Origin: an uncultured Pelagibacteraceae bacterium
GTDB lineage: Bacteria; Pseudomonadota; Alphaproteobacteria; Pelagibacterales; Pelagibacteraceae
Assembly (NCBI GenBank): GCA_902633185.1
Contig: CACPFN010000008.1
Coordinates: forward strand, 1-45,218
Reading direction: 5' to 3'
DNA length: 45,218 nucleotides
The notes beneath the pieces were generated by a model that was given only the letters and a program-made list of their open reading frames with translations, did no database searches and was not told where the DNA came from. Within the stretch, counting starts at the first letter, position 1, and the number at the start of each line of letters is the position of its first letter. A program made the translations under genes and the position numbers. Shown piece after piece: positions 7,619-18,100 of the stretch.

Positions 7619-9317
7619 ATTTTTTGTTTTTATGTCTAATTATTTTGAAGTTATATTCTTTCTGTTTTAGCTCACTAATAAGTTTTGTAAAGTTTTTCAA
7701 ATCTTGAATAATTAGGTTGAACCTAAAATTAATGGTTCTCTTAGTCTTTTCCACCATTTCAACACTTGAAATATTCACATTATTGGTTCCAATCATTGTT
7801 GTAACGTCACCTAATATTCCAGGTCTGTCAGGTAAAGACATCCAAAGTGTAGTGTTATATTTTTTTTCTGTAGGCTTGCTGTCTTCTTTGTATTGCCAGT
7901 ATCTTCTTATAGCGGCTCTAGCTTTACCGGTTTTAGCACTTGTTATCCAATGCAAAGAAGGTGAATCTTTTTTTGATGTTAATATTTTAACTACATCTCC
8001 ATTTCGCAATATTGATTGTAAAGGACTTTCCTTTCCATTTATTTCACATCCAATCGCAGTATCACCTACTTTAGTGTGAACTGCATAAGCAAAATCAATT
8101 GGACTTGCTTCTTTAGGTAATTTTATAACTGAGCCTTTTGGTGTAAAACAAAAAACATTTTCTTGAAACATTTGCAATTTTGTATACTCAAAATAATGTT
8201 CAGGATTTTCATTTTTATCTATAATTTCTACTAGATCTGCTAACCAATCATATTCCTTCCAAGTTAAAGAGTTAAACTTTTCTGACGATTTATATTTCCA
8301 ATGAGAAGCTATACCTCTTTGCGCAAATTCATGCATTTGTTGTGTTCTTAGTTGTATTTCAATAGGTCTTTTATTTGGACCGATCACTGCTGTATGAAGA
8401 GATTTATAATTATTTATTTTCGGAGACGAAATATAATCTTTAAATCTACCAGGTATACAATTCCATTTATTATGGATTACACCTAAGGTTTTGTAACAAC
8501 TTTCAACGTTATCTAAAATTATTCTAAAACCAATTATGTCTGTAATTTGCTCTAGTGAGGTCCTTTTTTTTTGAATTTTTCTCCAAATAGAAAAAGGAGT
8601 TTTTTCTCTAGAATAAATTTTAAAATCAATATTATTTTCATTTAATAGATTTTCAAATTCACTAAGAACTGAATTGTAATTAATCAGATTATTGTCTTTG
8701 ATAGTGTCTAATCTATCTTTTATCATTTTTCTTGCTTCAGGATTTAAAATTTCAAAAGAAAGATCTTCAAGTTCATCTCTTATTCTATTCATACCCATTC
8801 TATCAGCTAGAGGAGCATAAATTTCCATAGTTTCTTTAGCAATTCTTTTTCTTTTTTCATCTTTATCAATAGCCTTTAAAGTTCGCATGTTATGCAAACG
8901 ATCTGCAAGTTTCACAAGAAGGACTCTGATATCTTTAGATGTTGCTAAGATGAGCTTTCTAAAATTTTCAGCTTTTGAATTAGAAATAGCCTGGTTTTCA
9001 AAAACTGAAATTTTTGTAACTCCATCAACTAAGTCAGCAACTTCTTTTCCAAATTGTTCTTCTATAGTTTTGTAAGTTGCATAAGTATCTTCTATAGTAT
9101 CATGAAGTAAACCAGTTGCTATCGTTGCACTATCCAACTTAAGTTCGGTTAAAATATTTGCAACAGCAACAGGATGAATGACGTAGGGATCTCCTGATTG
9201 TCGTTTTTGATCTTTGTGAACTTTTACTGCAAAATCATATGCTTTGCTTAGAGTTTCCGGGTTAAGAAACTTATTATATGATTTAACCTTATTTATTAAT
9301 TCATCAGAATTTAACAT
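7575..9317 (-). CDS. spoT: Bifunctional (p)ppGpp synthetase/hydrolase (Rel/SpoT), short form
   Basis: This enzyme makes and degrades (p)ppGpp to control growth. Domains in order: the HD hydrolase (about 25-180, His72-Asp73 in LLHDTIEDT); the synthetase (about 230-345, with SREKTPFSIWRKI, RFKDYISSPKINNYKSLHT and EIQLRTQQMHEFAQRG); TGS (about 387-447); ACT (about 491-560). Both active sites look intact. At 580 residues it is well short of the usual 700-750. The missing part is the helical and zinc-finger region between TGS and ACT, which are only about 45 residues apart. The gene overlaps pyrE by 44 nt. rpoZ, usually just upstream, is not there. Confidence 0.95.
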   Translation of the reverse strand: MLNSDELINKVKSYNKFLNPETLSKAYDFAVKVHKDQKRQSGDPYVIHPVAVANILTELKLDSATIATGLLHDTIEDTYATYKTIEEQFGKEVADLVDGVTKISVFENQAISNSKAENFRKLILATSKDIRVLLVKLADRLHNMRTLKAIDKDEKRKRIAKETMEIYAPLADRMGMNRIRDELEDLSFEILNPEARKMIKDRLDTIKDNNLINYNSVLSEFENLLNENNIDFKIYSREKTPFSIWRKIQKKRTSLEQITDIIGFRIILDNVESCYKTLGVIHNKWNCIPGRFKDYISSPKINNYKSLHTAVIGPNKRPIEIQLRTQQMHEFAQRGIASHWKYKSSEKFNSLTWKEYDWLADLVEIIDKNENPEHYFEYTKLQMFQENVFCFTPKGSVIKLPKEASPIDFAYAVHTKVGDTAIGCEINGKESPLQSILRNGDVVKILTSKKDSPSLHWITSAKTGKARAAIRRYWQYKEDSKPTEKKYNTTLWMSLPDRPGILGDVTTMIGTNNVNISSVEMVEKTKRTINFRFNLIIQDLKNFTKLISELKQKEYNFKIIRHKNKKYAFFKRFFSGFKKN

Positions 9318-9337
9318 AAATTTATTATATCACCTAT

Positions 9338-9865
9338 TTAGATAACTTTAATACTTCTTAAATTATTTTTTTTTAAGGAAGATAAGAGTTTTACTATATT
9401 TTTTTTTAATTTTGGGTGAGACCAATTCTTACATATTTCAAACAGTGGCATAAGTACAAAGTTTCTATTATGCATTCTTGGATGTGGGATCTCTAAATTG
9501 ATCAATTTTTTATTTGATTTAGTTATTTTTCCATTAAAGTCTAATATATCAATATCACAATTTCTTGGATGATTTTGAGGAGCTATTTTTCTGCCTAATT
9601 TTTTTTCTATAGACTTAATTTTTTTAAAGAGTTCAAATTGATTTAATTTTGTTTTTATCAGCAATACAGCATTAATAAATTTTGGAAAACTAGGATCTGG
9701 CCATGACTCAGTCACATAATAACTAGATGTTTTGATAATTTTAATATCATGAGTTTCCAATAAATATTTAGATTTTTCTAAAAAATGTATTCTATTTCCT
9801 AAATTAGAACCTATTGATAGATATACATAATTAACTTGAGCGTCTGAAATATCTTGCTTTTTCAC
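9338..9865 (-). CDS. folK: 2-amino-4-hydroxy-6-hydroxymethyldihydropteridine pyrophosphokinase
   Basis: FolK pyrophosphorylates hydroxymethyl-dihydropterin in folate synthesis. The signature is clear: [13 protein letters not shown] at the start, [19 protein letters not shown], and the NCDIDILDF and [13 protein letters not shown] motifs that bind metal and substrate. I chose the GTG at 9865 (about 175 aa), which overlaps the smpB end by 35 nt. An in-frame ATG at 9925 would give 195 aa but a 95-nt overlap and a non-family N-terminal tail. No ATG lies closer to the conserved YVYLSIGSN. The downstream gap to relA/spoT is 20 nt. Confidence 0.88.
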   Translation of the reverse strand: MKKQDISDAQVNYVYLSIGSNLGNRIHFLEKSKYLLETHDIKIIKTSSYYVTESWPDPSFPKFINAVLLIKTKLNQFELFKKIKSIEKKLGRKIAPQNHPRNCDIDILDFNGKITKSNKKLINLEIPHPRMHNRNFVLMPLFEICKNWSHPKLKKNIVKLLSSLKKNNLRSIKVI

Positions 9866-10304
9866 GGTTCCAATCTTTAGTTTTTTTGGTTTGTCGCTTA
9901 TCGTATTGTTTTTTTCCCTTTGCAACTGCTATTTCAACCTTAGCTTTACCTTTTTTAAAATACATTTTGGTTGGAACTAAAGTTAGACCATCCTCATTAA
10001 TTTTGCCAATTAGTTTATTAATTTCCCTTTTGTTAAATAACAATTTTCTTTCTGAGTAAGGATTGTGATTTGAATAACTGGCTTGTTTATATATAGGTAT
10101 ATGTGAATTAATTAAATAAATTTCTCCTTCTTTTTCTACTGCGTATGACTCTGCAATATTTACTTTTCCGTCTCTTACAGATTTTATTTCAGAACCTTTT
10201 AGTACAATCCCAGCCTCTAAGATTTCCTTAAAGAAAAAATTAAAAGAAGCTTTTCGATTTATTGTAATGATCTTGATGCCAGATGTAGATTTATCACTCA
10301 TCAA
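9831..10304 (-). CDS. smpB: SsrA-binding protein SmpB
   Basis: SmpB binds tmRNA and brings it to stalled ribosomes for trans-translation. The 157-residue protein has the OB-fold core ([52 protein letters not shown]) and the basic C-terminal tail ([27 protein letters not shown]) that mimics the codon-anticodon arm. Two adjacent ATGs (10304 and 10301) could start it. It overlaps the end of dapA by 11 nt. No tmRNA gene is visible in the window. Confidence 0.96.
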   Translation of the reverse strand: MMSDKSTSGIKIITINRKASFNFFFKEILEAGIVLKGSEIKSVRDGKVNIAESYAVEKEGEIYLINSHIPIYKQASYSNHNPYSERKLLFNKREINKLIGKINEDGLTLVPTKMYFKKGKAKVEIAVAKGKKQYDKRQTKKTKDWNREKARYFRRSS

Positions 10305-11181
10305 TAAGTTTTGCTACTTTCAATGCTTTTTCGACTTCCTTTTTTGTATTTTCAGTTATTTTTACTAAAGGTAATCTCACAGCATCATCGCATAATCCAA
10401 GTAATTTAGCAGCATACTTAACTGGTGAAGGATTGCTTTCTATAAATAAATTTTTATGCAACGGTTGCAACATATCATCAAGTTCTTGAGCTTTTTTTAA
10501 ATCATCCTCATTTGAAGATTTTGATAATTTTTGAAATTCAGAACATAATTTAGGAGCTACGTTTGCCGTAACACTAATTGTTCCAACTCCTCCTCGTTTA
10601 TTAAATTCAAAAGCATTATCATCGTTTCCAGTAAGTTGAATGAAATCATTACCCATTTTTTCTTTTTGTTGATCAACGCGATTTAGATCTCCAGTTGCAT
10701 CTTTAACTCCAACTATATTTTTTAGTTCATACAATCTAGCCATTGTTTCAACGCTCATATCAATTACTGAACGGCTCGGTATATTATAAATTATAATTGG
10801 AATTCCACAGTTATCATTAATTGATTTATAATGTTGATATAATCCTTCTTGAGTAGGTTTATTATAATATGGTGTAACAACTAAAGCACCATCCGCACCA
10901 GCTTTTTCAGCATGTTTAGTTAATGATACAGCTTCTTCTGTAGAATTAGATCCTGTGCCGGCTATTATGGGAAGTTTACCAGTAGCTTCTTTTATACACA
11001 ATTCAATTGTTCTCTCATGTTCATCATGTGATAATGTTGGTGACTCACCTGTTGTCCCAACTGGAACTAACCCATTTGTTCCATTTTCCAGATGATGATT
11101 TATTATTTTTATGTAACTTTCTTCATCAAGCTTTTTGTCTTTAAACGGTGTAATTAATGCTACATTTGATCCTTTAAACAT
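10294..11181 (-). CDS. dapA: 4-hydroxy-tetrahydrodipicolinate synthase
   Basis: DapA condenses pyruvate and aspartate semialdehyde, the first committed step to lysine and meso-diaminopimelate. The 295-residue barrel shows the Schiff-base lysine K160 (VGVKDATGD), Tyr132 (IIYNIPSR), Thr43-Thr44 ([10 protein letters not shown]) and the VVTPYYNKP motif. It heads the long minus-strand run that goes through smpB to recO. The promoter must lie in the 35-nt gap to the divergent lytic transglycosylase gene or inside that gene. Confidence 0.97.
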   Translation of the reverse strand: MFKGSNVALITPFKDKKLDEESYIKIINHHLENGTNGLVPVGTTGESPTLSHDEHERTIELCIKEATGKLPIIAGTGSNSTEEAVSLTKHAEKAGADGALVVTPYYNKPTQEGLYQHYKSINDNCGIPIIIYNIPSRSVIDMSVETMARLYELKNIVGVKDATGDLNRVDQQKEKMGNDFIQLTGNDDNAFEFNKRGGVGTISVTANVAPKLCSEFQKLSKSSNEDDLKKAQELDDMLQPLHKNLFIESNPSPVKYAAKLLGLCDDAVRLPLVKITENTKKEVEKALKVAKLIDE

Positions 11182-11216
11182 AATTATTTATAACATAAGT
11201 TGTTTGATTTAATAAA

Positions 11217-13418
11217 ATGTATTTAAAATTATTAACAACAATTATCCTTTTTTTCTTATCGTTTCAATCTGCTTTTTCAAATGAAACTATACTTCCTATT
11301 AAAAAACCAGATTTAAATGAAAAAAATACAACAAGAAAAATAGCTGAAATCATTCCTCTACCAAAACCATCTGAAAAAGAAGACGAAATTCAAAAGGAAA
11401 TAAAAATTACTACCACAGAGATATTTAAGAAAATTGATGGTGTAATAATTCCAAAAAATAAGCCTCTAATAGTTAAAGAAAAATTAAGAAAAATAAAAAA
11501 ACAAAAATTTTATAGCGATAGAGATTTGAGATATGCAAAACAAGCTATTTCATTTATGGAGAAAAGTAATTGGAAAGATGCGAAAAAAGCCGCAAGTAAA
11601 GCAAGAGCAAAATCTATTTATGATTTTATTCAATGGAGACATCTACTTACAACTGGTAACAGGGCTACTTTTACAGAATATAAACAGTTTATCGAAAGAG
11701 TAAAAGATTACCCAAGAATAGATAGAGTTCGTTACTTAGGAGAGCATAAAATAAATTCTAAAAATCATACTAAAAATGAAATTATACAGTGGTTCGATAA
11801 ACACCCTCCTTTAAGTGGATTTGGAAAAATGATGCTAGGCGATGCTTTGTTATCAAAAAATAAAGAGTCAGCTATAAATTTAATAAAGGAAGGGTTTATA
11901 ACAGCTGATTTAAGTAAAAATGATCTTATTTTTTTTAGAAAGAAATTTAAAAAATATTTGAACAGTAGTGATTATATTAAAAGAGCTGATTATTTAGCTT
12001 GGGAAAATAAATATTGGGATCTTAAAAGAATGTTAAGATATCTACCAAAAGATTATCGACTTTTATATACGGCAAGGCAATTATTAATGAGCAGATCTTA
12101 TGGGGTTGATAGCGCTATCTCGAATGTACCTGCAAGTTTAAAAAAAGATGCGGGTTTAAATTATGATAGACTCAAATGGAGAAGAAAAAGAGGAAGAGTT
12201 GATAGTTCTTTAGAAATTTTACTAAGTATCAAAAATAATAAAGACTATATGGTTCGCCCAGATAAATGGTGGGTTGAAAGATCAATAATTGCGAGATCAC
12301 TTATCTATAAGAAAAAATATGAGCAAGCTTATAAAATTACAAGTAAACATGGACTATTAGAGGGTGCTGAATTAGCTGAGGCAGAATGGATGAGTGGATG
12401 GATTGCTTTAAGTTTCTTAAAAGACCCAATTTTAGCAAAAAGTCATTTTACTAAATTTTATAATAATGTTGGATATCCAATTAGTTTATCAAGAGGTGCT
12501 TATTGGCTTGGAAAAACGAACTTAGCACTAAATAATAAGGAAGAAGCAGATAAATGGTTTAAAGAAGGTTCAAAATATCTAACAACCTATTATGGTCAAT
12601 TATCTCATATGAAAATATATCCAAATAAAACTTTTGAACTTAAAGAAAGTACTCAAGTTGAGAAAAATTATGCTGAAAGTTTTTACAAAAATAAATTGGT
12701 CGCAATAGTACATTTATTAGATGAAGTAAAAAAAGATAAATATACGAAACATATTTTAAGATTTCTAGCAAATGATAATGTTTCAGCGGGGAGTGAAATA
12801 TTGGCAGCAAAACTAGCAACTGACATCTCTAGATTTGATTTTGCTATTCAGGTTTCTAAAATAGCATCTTATCAAAAAAGATTTCATAACAAATATAATT
12901 ATCCAGTAATAAGCACTCCGAATAAAGTTGGATCAAGAAAAATTCCGGAGCAAGCTTTAATATTATCTATTATAAGACAAGAAAGTGAGTTTGATATATC
13001 TGCAAGAAGTAGAGTTGGAGCACAAGGCTTAATGCAGTTGATGCCTTATACTGCAAAGACAGTTGCTAAGCAGGCAAAAGTTTCTTATTCAAAATCTCGT
13101 TTAACAACAAGTCCTGAGTATAATATAAATTTAGGATCTTTTTATATCGCAGGTTTAATTCTTGATTATGACGGATCCTACCCTTTCGCTGTAGCAGCAT
13201 ATAATGCAGGACCAAAAAGAGTGAAGTATTGGAAAAAAATAAATAAAGATCCTCAAAAGAAACAAATAGATTATGTTGATTGGGTTGAGCTTATTAAGTT
13301 TAAAGAGACCAGAAACTATGTTCAGAGGGTTATGGAGAATTACAATGTTTATAGATACATTTTGTCTCAAAAACCAATATTTTTAAAAGATTTTTTTAGA
13401 AATAATCCGCTCTATTAG
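11217..13418 (+). CDS. slt: Soluble lytic murein transglycosylase (Slt family)
   Basis: The enzyme cleaves peptidoglycan glycan strands in the periplasm with formation of 1,6-anhydro-MurNAc. The 733-residue protein starts with a signal peptide (about 1-22, ending FQSAFS). A long helical superhelix region follows (about 90-540), and the C-terminal GH23 domain is at about 570-715. The catalytic Glu589 is in IIRQESEFD, with GAQGLMQLMPYTAK and VAAYNAGPKRVKYW behind it. It is monocistronic. Only 35 nt separate it from divergent dapA, and its TAG stop is directly followed by the CCA end of the convergent tRNA-Ser gene. Confidence 0.92.
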   Translation: MYLKLLTTIILFFLSFQSAFSNETILPIKKPDLNEKNTTRKIAEIIPLPKPSEKEDEIQKEIKITTTEIFKKIDGVIIPKNKPLIVKEKLRKIKKQKFYSDRDLRYAKQAISFMEKSNWKDAKKAASKARAKSIYDFIQWRHLLTTGNRATFTEYKQFIERVKDYPRIDRVRYLGEHKINSKNHTKNEIIQWFDKHPPLSGFGKMMLGDALLSKNKESAINLIKEGFITADLSKNDLIFFRKKFKKYLNSSDYIKRADYLAWENKYWDLKRMLRYLPKDYRLLYTARQLLMSRSYGVDSAISNVPASLKKDAGLNYDRLKWRRKRGRVDSSLEILLSIKNNKDYMVRPDKWWVERSIIARSLIYKKKYEQAYKITSKHGLLEGAELAEAEWMSGWIALSFLKDPILAKSHFTKFYNNVGYPISLSRGAYWLGKTNLALNNKEEADKWFKEGSKYLTTYYGQLSHMKIYPNKTFELKESTQVEKNYAESFYKNKLVAIVHLLDEVKKDKYTKHILRFLANDNVSAGSEILAAKLATDISRFDFAIQVSKIASYQKRFHNKYNYPVISTPNKVGSRKIPEQALILSIIRQESEFDISARSRVGAQGLMQLMPYTAKTVAKQAKVSYSKSRLTTSPEYNINLGSFYIAGLILDYDGSYPFAVAAYNAGPKRVKYWKKINKDPQKKQIDYVDWVELIKFKETRNYVQRVMENYNVYRYILSQKPIFLKDFFRNNPLY

Positions 13419-13513
13419 TGGCGGAAGGAGAGGGATTCGAACCCTCGGTACACCTTTTCAAGCGTACGGCGGTTTAGCAAACCGCTGGTTTAAACCAGCT
13501 CACCCATCCTTCC
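13419..13513 (-). tRNA. tRNA-Ser(GCU)
   Basis: On the minus strand the sequence folds as a class II tRNA. The acceptor stem GGAAGGA (13513-13507) pairs with TCCTTCC (13429-13423). The anticodon stem GCGGT/ACCGC holds the loop TTGCTAA with anticodon GCT at 13478-13476, reading AGC/AGU. A long variable arm follows, then the T-arm GAGGG-TTCGAAT-CCCTC, a G discriminator and an encoded CCA (13421-13419). The 95-nt length and long variable arm fit serine. The CCA end touches the slt stop codon with no spacer. Confidence 0.97.
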
Positions 13514-13528
13514 ACGATAATATGTGTA

Positions 13529-13563
13529 ACTTGAAATCATTGAATATTCAATCATATTCAAGT
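13529..13563. promoter_or_regulatory. Nested inverted repeat upstream of soxB
   Basis: An outer pair ACTTGAA (13529-13535) and TTCAAGT (13557-13563) encloses the perfect palindrome ATTGAATATTCAAT (13539-13552). The two centres differ by half a base. It fills most of the 64-nt gap between tRNA-Ser and soxB and ends 14 nt before the soxB ATG. A weak TTGAAA (13531-13536) could be a -35. An operator for the sarcosine oxidase operon is the most natural reading. A hairpin in the leader is an alternative. Confidence 0.4.
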
Positions 13564-13577
13564 AATTTCTCGAAAAT

Positions 13578-14831
13578 ATGAAAAACAAATATTCAGTATT
13601 CTCTTTAATAAAAAATGCAATGTCACAGCATGAGAATTGGCAACAAGCTTGGGGAAATCCAGAACCAAAAAAAGAATACGATGCTATTATTGTGGGTGGT
13701 GGTGGACACGGTTTAGCTACTGCTTATTATTTAGCAAAGAAACATAATTTAAAAAATATTGCAGTCTTAGAAAAAGGTTGGATTGGTGGTGGAAATACAG
13801 GGCGTAACACTACAATCATTAGATCAAATTATTTATGGGATGCTAGTGCTGGTTTATATGATCATGCGCTTAAACTATGGGAAAATTTATCTCAAGAACT
13901 AAACTACAATGTGATGTTCAGTCAAAGAGGTGTAATGAATTTAGCTCACAATCTTCAAGATGTAAGAGATTTAAAAAGAAGAACACATGCTAATAGACTA
14001 AACGGAATTGATGCTGTTTGGTTAAATACAGAGGAAGTTAAAAAATTTTGCCCAATTATAAATACCTCACCTGATATCAGATACCCAGTTTTAGGTGGAA
14101 CGTTACAAAGAAGAGCAGGAACAGCAAGACATGATGCTGTTGCCTGGGGTTATGCAAGAGGTGCAAGCGAAATGGGTGTTGATATAATTCAAAACTGTGA
14201 AGTTAAAGGAATAAAAAGAAATGGAGATAGAGTTGAAGGATTAGAAACAACTAAAGGATTTATAAAAACTAATAAAATTGGAGTTGTTGCAGCAGGTCAC
14301 TCAAGTGTAATTGCGAATATGGCTGGATTAAAACTACCACTTGAAAGTAAACCATTACAAGCGTTAGTGTCAGAACCAGTAAAACCAATTATTGATACTG
14401 TTGTAATGTCAAATGCAGTTCATGCTTATGTAAGTCAATCTGACAAAGGCGAATTAGTTATAGGTGCAGGAACAGATTCATATGTTTCATATACACAAAG
14501 AGGTAGTCATAATATAGTTGAAGAAACTTTAAAGGCTATTTTAGAACTCTACCCTATTTTTAGTAGAATGAAGATGTTAAGACAATGGGGAGGAATTGTT
14601 GATATATGTCCAGATGCAAGCCCTATTATAAGTAAAACTAATATAAAAGGTTTATATTTTAATTGCGGTTGGGGTACCGGTGGTTTTAAAGCTACTCCTG
14701 GATCAGGTGATTTATTTGCTCACACAATCGCAAATGATGAGCCACATAAATTAAATGCAGCATTTAATTTAAATAGATTTGTGAGCGGTGATCTTGTTGA
14801 TGAACATGGTGCTGCAGCAGTTGCACATTAG
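13578..14831 (+). CDS. soxB: Heterotetrameric sarcosine oxidase, beta subunit
   Basis: The beta subunit holds the sarcosine-oxidizing FAD and half of the FMN site; the complex converts sarcosine to glycine and passes the methyl carbon to tetrahydrofolate. The 417-residue protein has the FAD Rossmann motif [16 protein letters not shown] near residue 38, the family segment [14 protein letters not shown], and His185 in [12 protein letters not shown]. His185 is the likely covalent FMN attachment site by analogy with known tetrameric enzymes. C-terminal [14 protein letters not shown] is also typical. It is the first gene of soxBDAG, with soxD 2 nt downstream. A nested dyad precedes it. Confidence 0.96.
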   Translation: MKNKYSVFSLIKNAMSQHENWQQAWGNPEPKKEYDAIIVGGGGHGLATAYYLAKKHNLKNIAVLEKGWIGGGNTGRNTTIIRSNYLWDASAGLYDHALKLWENLSQELNYNVMFSQRGVMNLAHNLQDVRDLKRRTHANRLNGIDAVWLNTEEVKKFCPIINTSPDIRYPVLGGTLQRRAGTARHDAVAWGYARGASEMGVDIIQNCEVKGIKRNGDRVEGLETTKGFIKTNKIGVVAAGHSSVIANMAGLKLPLESKPLQALVSEPVKPIIDTVVMSNAVHAYVSQSDKGELVIGAGTDSYVSYTQRGSHNIVEETLKAILELYPIFSRMKMLRQWGGIVDICPDASPIISKTNIKGLYFNCGWGTGGFKATPGSGDLFAHTIANDEPHKLNAAFNLNRFVSGDLVDEHGAAAVAH

Positions 14832-14833
14832 TA

Positions 14834-15115
14834 ATGTTTTTAATTAATTGTCCATTTTGTGGAGAGAGAGATCAAAGTGAATTTTCTTCAGGTGGCGAAG
14901 CTCATATAGTAAGACCAAAACAACCAACTGAACTTAGCGATGATGAATGGGCGGAATATCTATTTATGAGAAAAAATATTAAAGGTATTCAATTTGAAAG
15001 ATGGAATCATGTTCACGGATGCAGAAAATGGTTCAACGTTGTTAGAGACACATCGAATGATAAAATATTATCTGTTTATAAAATGGGTGAAAAACCTCCT
15101 GTTAATTATAAGTAA
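14834..15115 (+). CDS. soxD: Sarcosine oxidase, delta subunit
   Basis: This is the small zinc-binding subunit of tetrameric sarcosine oxidase. In the 93 residues the probable zinc ligands are Cys6 and Cys9 (INCPFCGERD), His59 and Cys63 (HVHGCRKWFNV). The body matches the family pattern (SSGGEAHIVRP, WAEYLFMRKN, KGIQFERWNH). It sits 2 nt after soxB and overlaps soxA by 1 nt, the normal B-D-A-G order. Confidence 0.95.
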   Translation: MFLINCPFCGERDQSEFSSGGEAHIVRPKQPTELSDDEWAEYLFMRKNIKGIQFERWNHVHGCRKWFNVVRDTSNDKILSVYKMGEKPPVNYK

Positions 15116-18100
15116 TGGCCAATTATAGAATTCATAAAACCGAATATATTGATGAAACTAAGAGAGTTTCATTTAAATATGATGGTAAGACTTACTTTGG
15201 ATATGAGGGTGATACCTTGGCATCTGCACTTTTGGCAAATGGTATTCATTTAGTCGGTAGAAGTTTTAAATATCACAGACCAAGGGGTATAGTTTCTTGT
15301 GGAGCAGAAGAGCCTAATGCAATTTGTCAAATTGGTAGTAAAAAAGACCTAACAGAACCAAATGTAAGAGCAACCGAGTTAGAATTGTATGAAGGATTAG
15401 AAGCAAGTTCTCAAAATTGCTGGCCTAACGTAAAATTTGACATTGGGGGTATTAATAATCTTATATCACCGTTAATTCCTGCAGGCTTTTATTATAAAAC
15501 TTTTATGTGGCCAAAGAGTTTTTGGAAAAAAGTATATGAACCATTAATACGATTGTCTGCAGGTTTAGGAAAATCTCCTACAGAACCAGATCCTGATATC
15601 TATGATCACAAATATGTTCACTACGATGTATTAGTAATTGGTGGTGGAGTTTCAGGTATTATTGCTGCAAAAATGGCTGCAAAAAATAATTTTAAAACTT
15701 TATTAGTAGATGACAAAAAAATACTAGGTGGTTCTACAATTTATCAAAATAATGAGTCTATTAAGATTGATGATAAATTATCAAGTGAATGGTTAAAAAA
15801 TGAAATTCAAGAAATTAAAAAATTAAGTAATTTAACAATTAAGACAAGAACAAGTATTGCAGCTTATCATGGATACAATTTTCTTTTAGCTAAAGAAAAT
15901 TTAACTGATCATTTACCAGAGGAAAAAAAGAAAAATAAGATTAGACAACGATTATGGAAAATAAGAGCAAAAAAAGTTGTAATTGCAACTGGATCAATTG
16001 AAAGACCACTTGTATTCAATAATAATGATAGACCAGGAATATTATTATCTAATTCTATAAACAAATATTTGGATTATTACGGCGTTACCTGTGGAGAAAA
16101 TATAATATTATTTACAAATAATGATAGTGCATACGAAACTTCAATTTCACTTCATAAAAAAGGTATAAAGAATATAATTGTTGATTTAAGAAAATCTGCT
16201 AGTTCTGAATTAATTAAACAAGCTGAAAGTCTAGGAATAAAAATCTACTTCAATCATGTTGTAACAAATACTTTTGGATACAGAAAAATAAATTCATTAG
16301 AAATCATGAAACTATCGGAAGATGGAAATACAACTATAGGTGATAAGATTAAGTTAAGTTGTGACTGTTTAGGTATGAGTGGTGGATGGACACCTATGGT
16401 GCATATGCATACTCAATCTGGAGGTAAATTAGATTTTAGAGATGAAGACCAAGTATTCTTACCAAAAGAAAATAGTGAAGATCAAATTTCTATTGGTTCA
16501 TGCAATGGAGATTTTGATTTAGAAAATATTATAGATAAAACAGTCAATAAAATTAATAAATTTTTATATATAGATAATCAAGATTACCAGGATACAAATA
16601 TTATTTGCTCTAAAGAAAATGATAAAAGAAATATATGGCTTTTACCAAATAAAATACCTTTAGGTAAAACAAAATGCTTTGTAGATTTTCAAAATGACTC
16701 AACTGCAAAAGATATTAAATTAGCCTTAAAAGAAGGCTTTAGATCAATTGAACATGTAAAAAGATATACAACGACTGGTATGGCAACAGATCAGGGAAAG
16801 TTATCTAATATGCACGCACTTGGGATTATAGCTGATACAGCTGGTGTAAAAATGGGTACATTAGGAACAACTACATTTAGACCACCATTCACACCATTAA
16901 CCTTTGGAACACTAGTTGGGAGAAATGTTGGAAAATTTTTTGAAGTAGTAAGAAAAACATCTATGCATGAATGGCACGTAAAAAATAATGCAGAATTTGA
17001 AAATGTTGGTCAGTGGAAAAGACCTTGGTACTATCCAAAAAATAGGGAAAATATGCATGATGCTGTTCAAAGAGAAAGTAAAGCCGCACGTGATAGTGCG
17101 GGTATCTTAGATGCATCAACTCTCGGAAAAATTGATATTCAAGGATCAGATGCATCAGAATTTTTAAATCGAGTTTACACAAATGCTTGGTCAAAACTTG
17201 CAATCGGAAAATGTAGATACGGACTTATGCTAAACGAGGATGGTATGGTTTATGACGACGGTGTTACTACAAGAATATCTGAAAATCATTACCTAATGAC
17301 AACCACCACTGGGGGAGCTGCAAATGTATTAAGCAAACTTGAGGATTATTTACAAACGGAGTGGCCAGAGTTAGATGTTTATTTAACATCAGTGACAGAT
17401 CACTATTCTACAGCAAGTATTTGTGGTCCAAATTCAAAAAAAATTCTTAACAAACTTTTTCCAAATTTAGATTTAAGTGATGAAAACTTTCCTCATATGT
17501 CATTCAAAGAAGATAAACTTGAAAATATAAATTGTAGAATAATGAGAATAAGTTTTACGGGGGAACAGAGCTATGAAATTAATATAGAGGCAAAATATGG
17601 ACATTCATTATGGAAAATGTGTATAGAAGCTGGGAAAGAGTTTAATTTGACACCTTATGGTACCGAAACAATGCACTTACTTAGAGCTGAAAAAGGTTTC
17701 ATTATTGTTGGACAAGATACAGATGGCACAATGACTCCCTCTGACCTACAGATGGATTGGATTGTTAGTAAAAAGAAATTTGATTTTATTGGTAAAAGAT
17801 CATTATATAGAAGTGATACTGTTAGAGAAGATAGAAAGCAATTGGTAGGACTACTAACAGATGATCCAAAAGAAATTTTGGAAGAAGGTGCTCAAATAGT
17901 TTTGGACGTTAAATCAAAGCCTATAGATATGCTGGGACATGTAACTTCCAGCTATTTTAGTCCAAACCTAAATAAATCAATTGCCTTGGCTGTAGTTAGA
18001 AGTGGCAAAACAATGAAAGGTCAAAAGTTAATTATTCCGATGGAAAACAAAAATATTAATGTGACCGTTTCTGACACAATTTTTTTAGATAAGGAGAATA

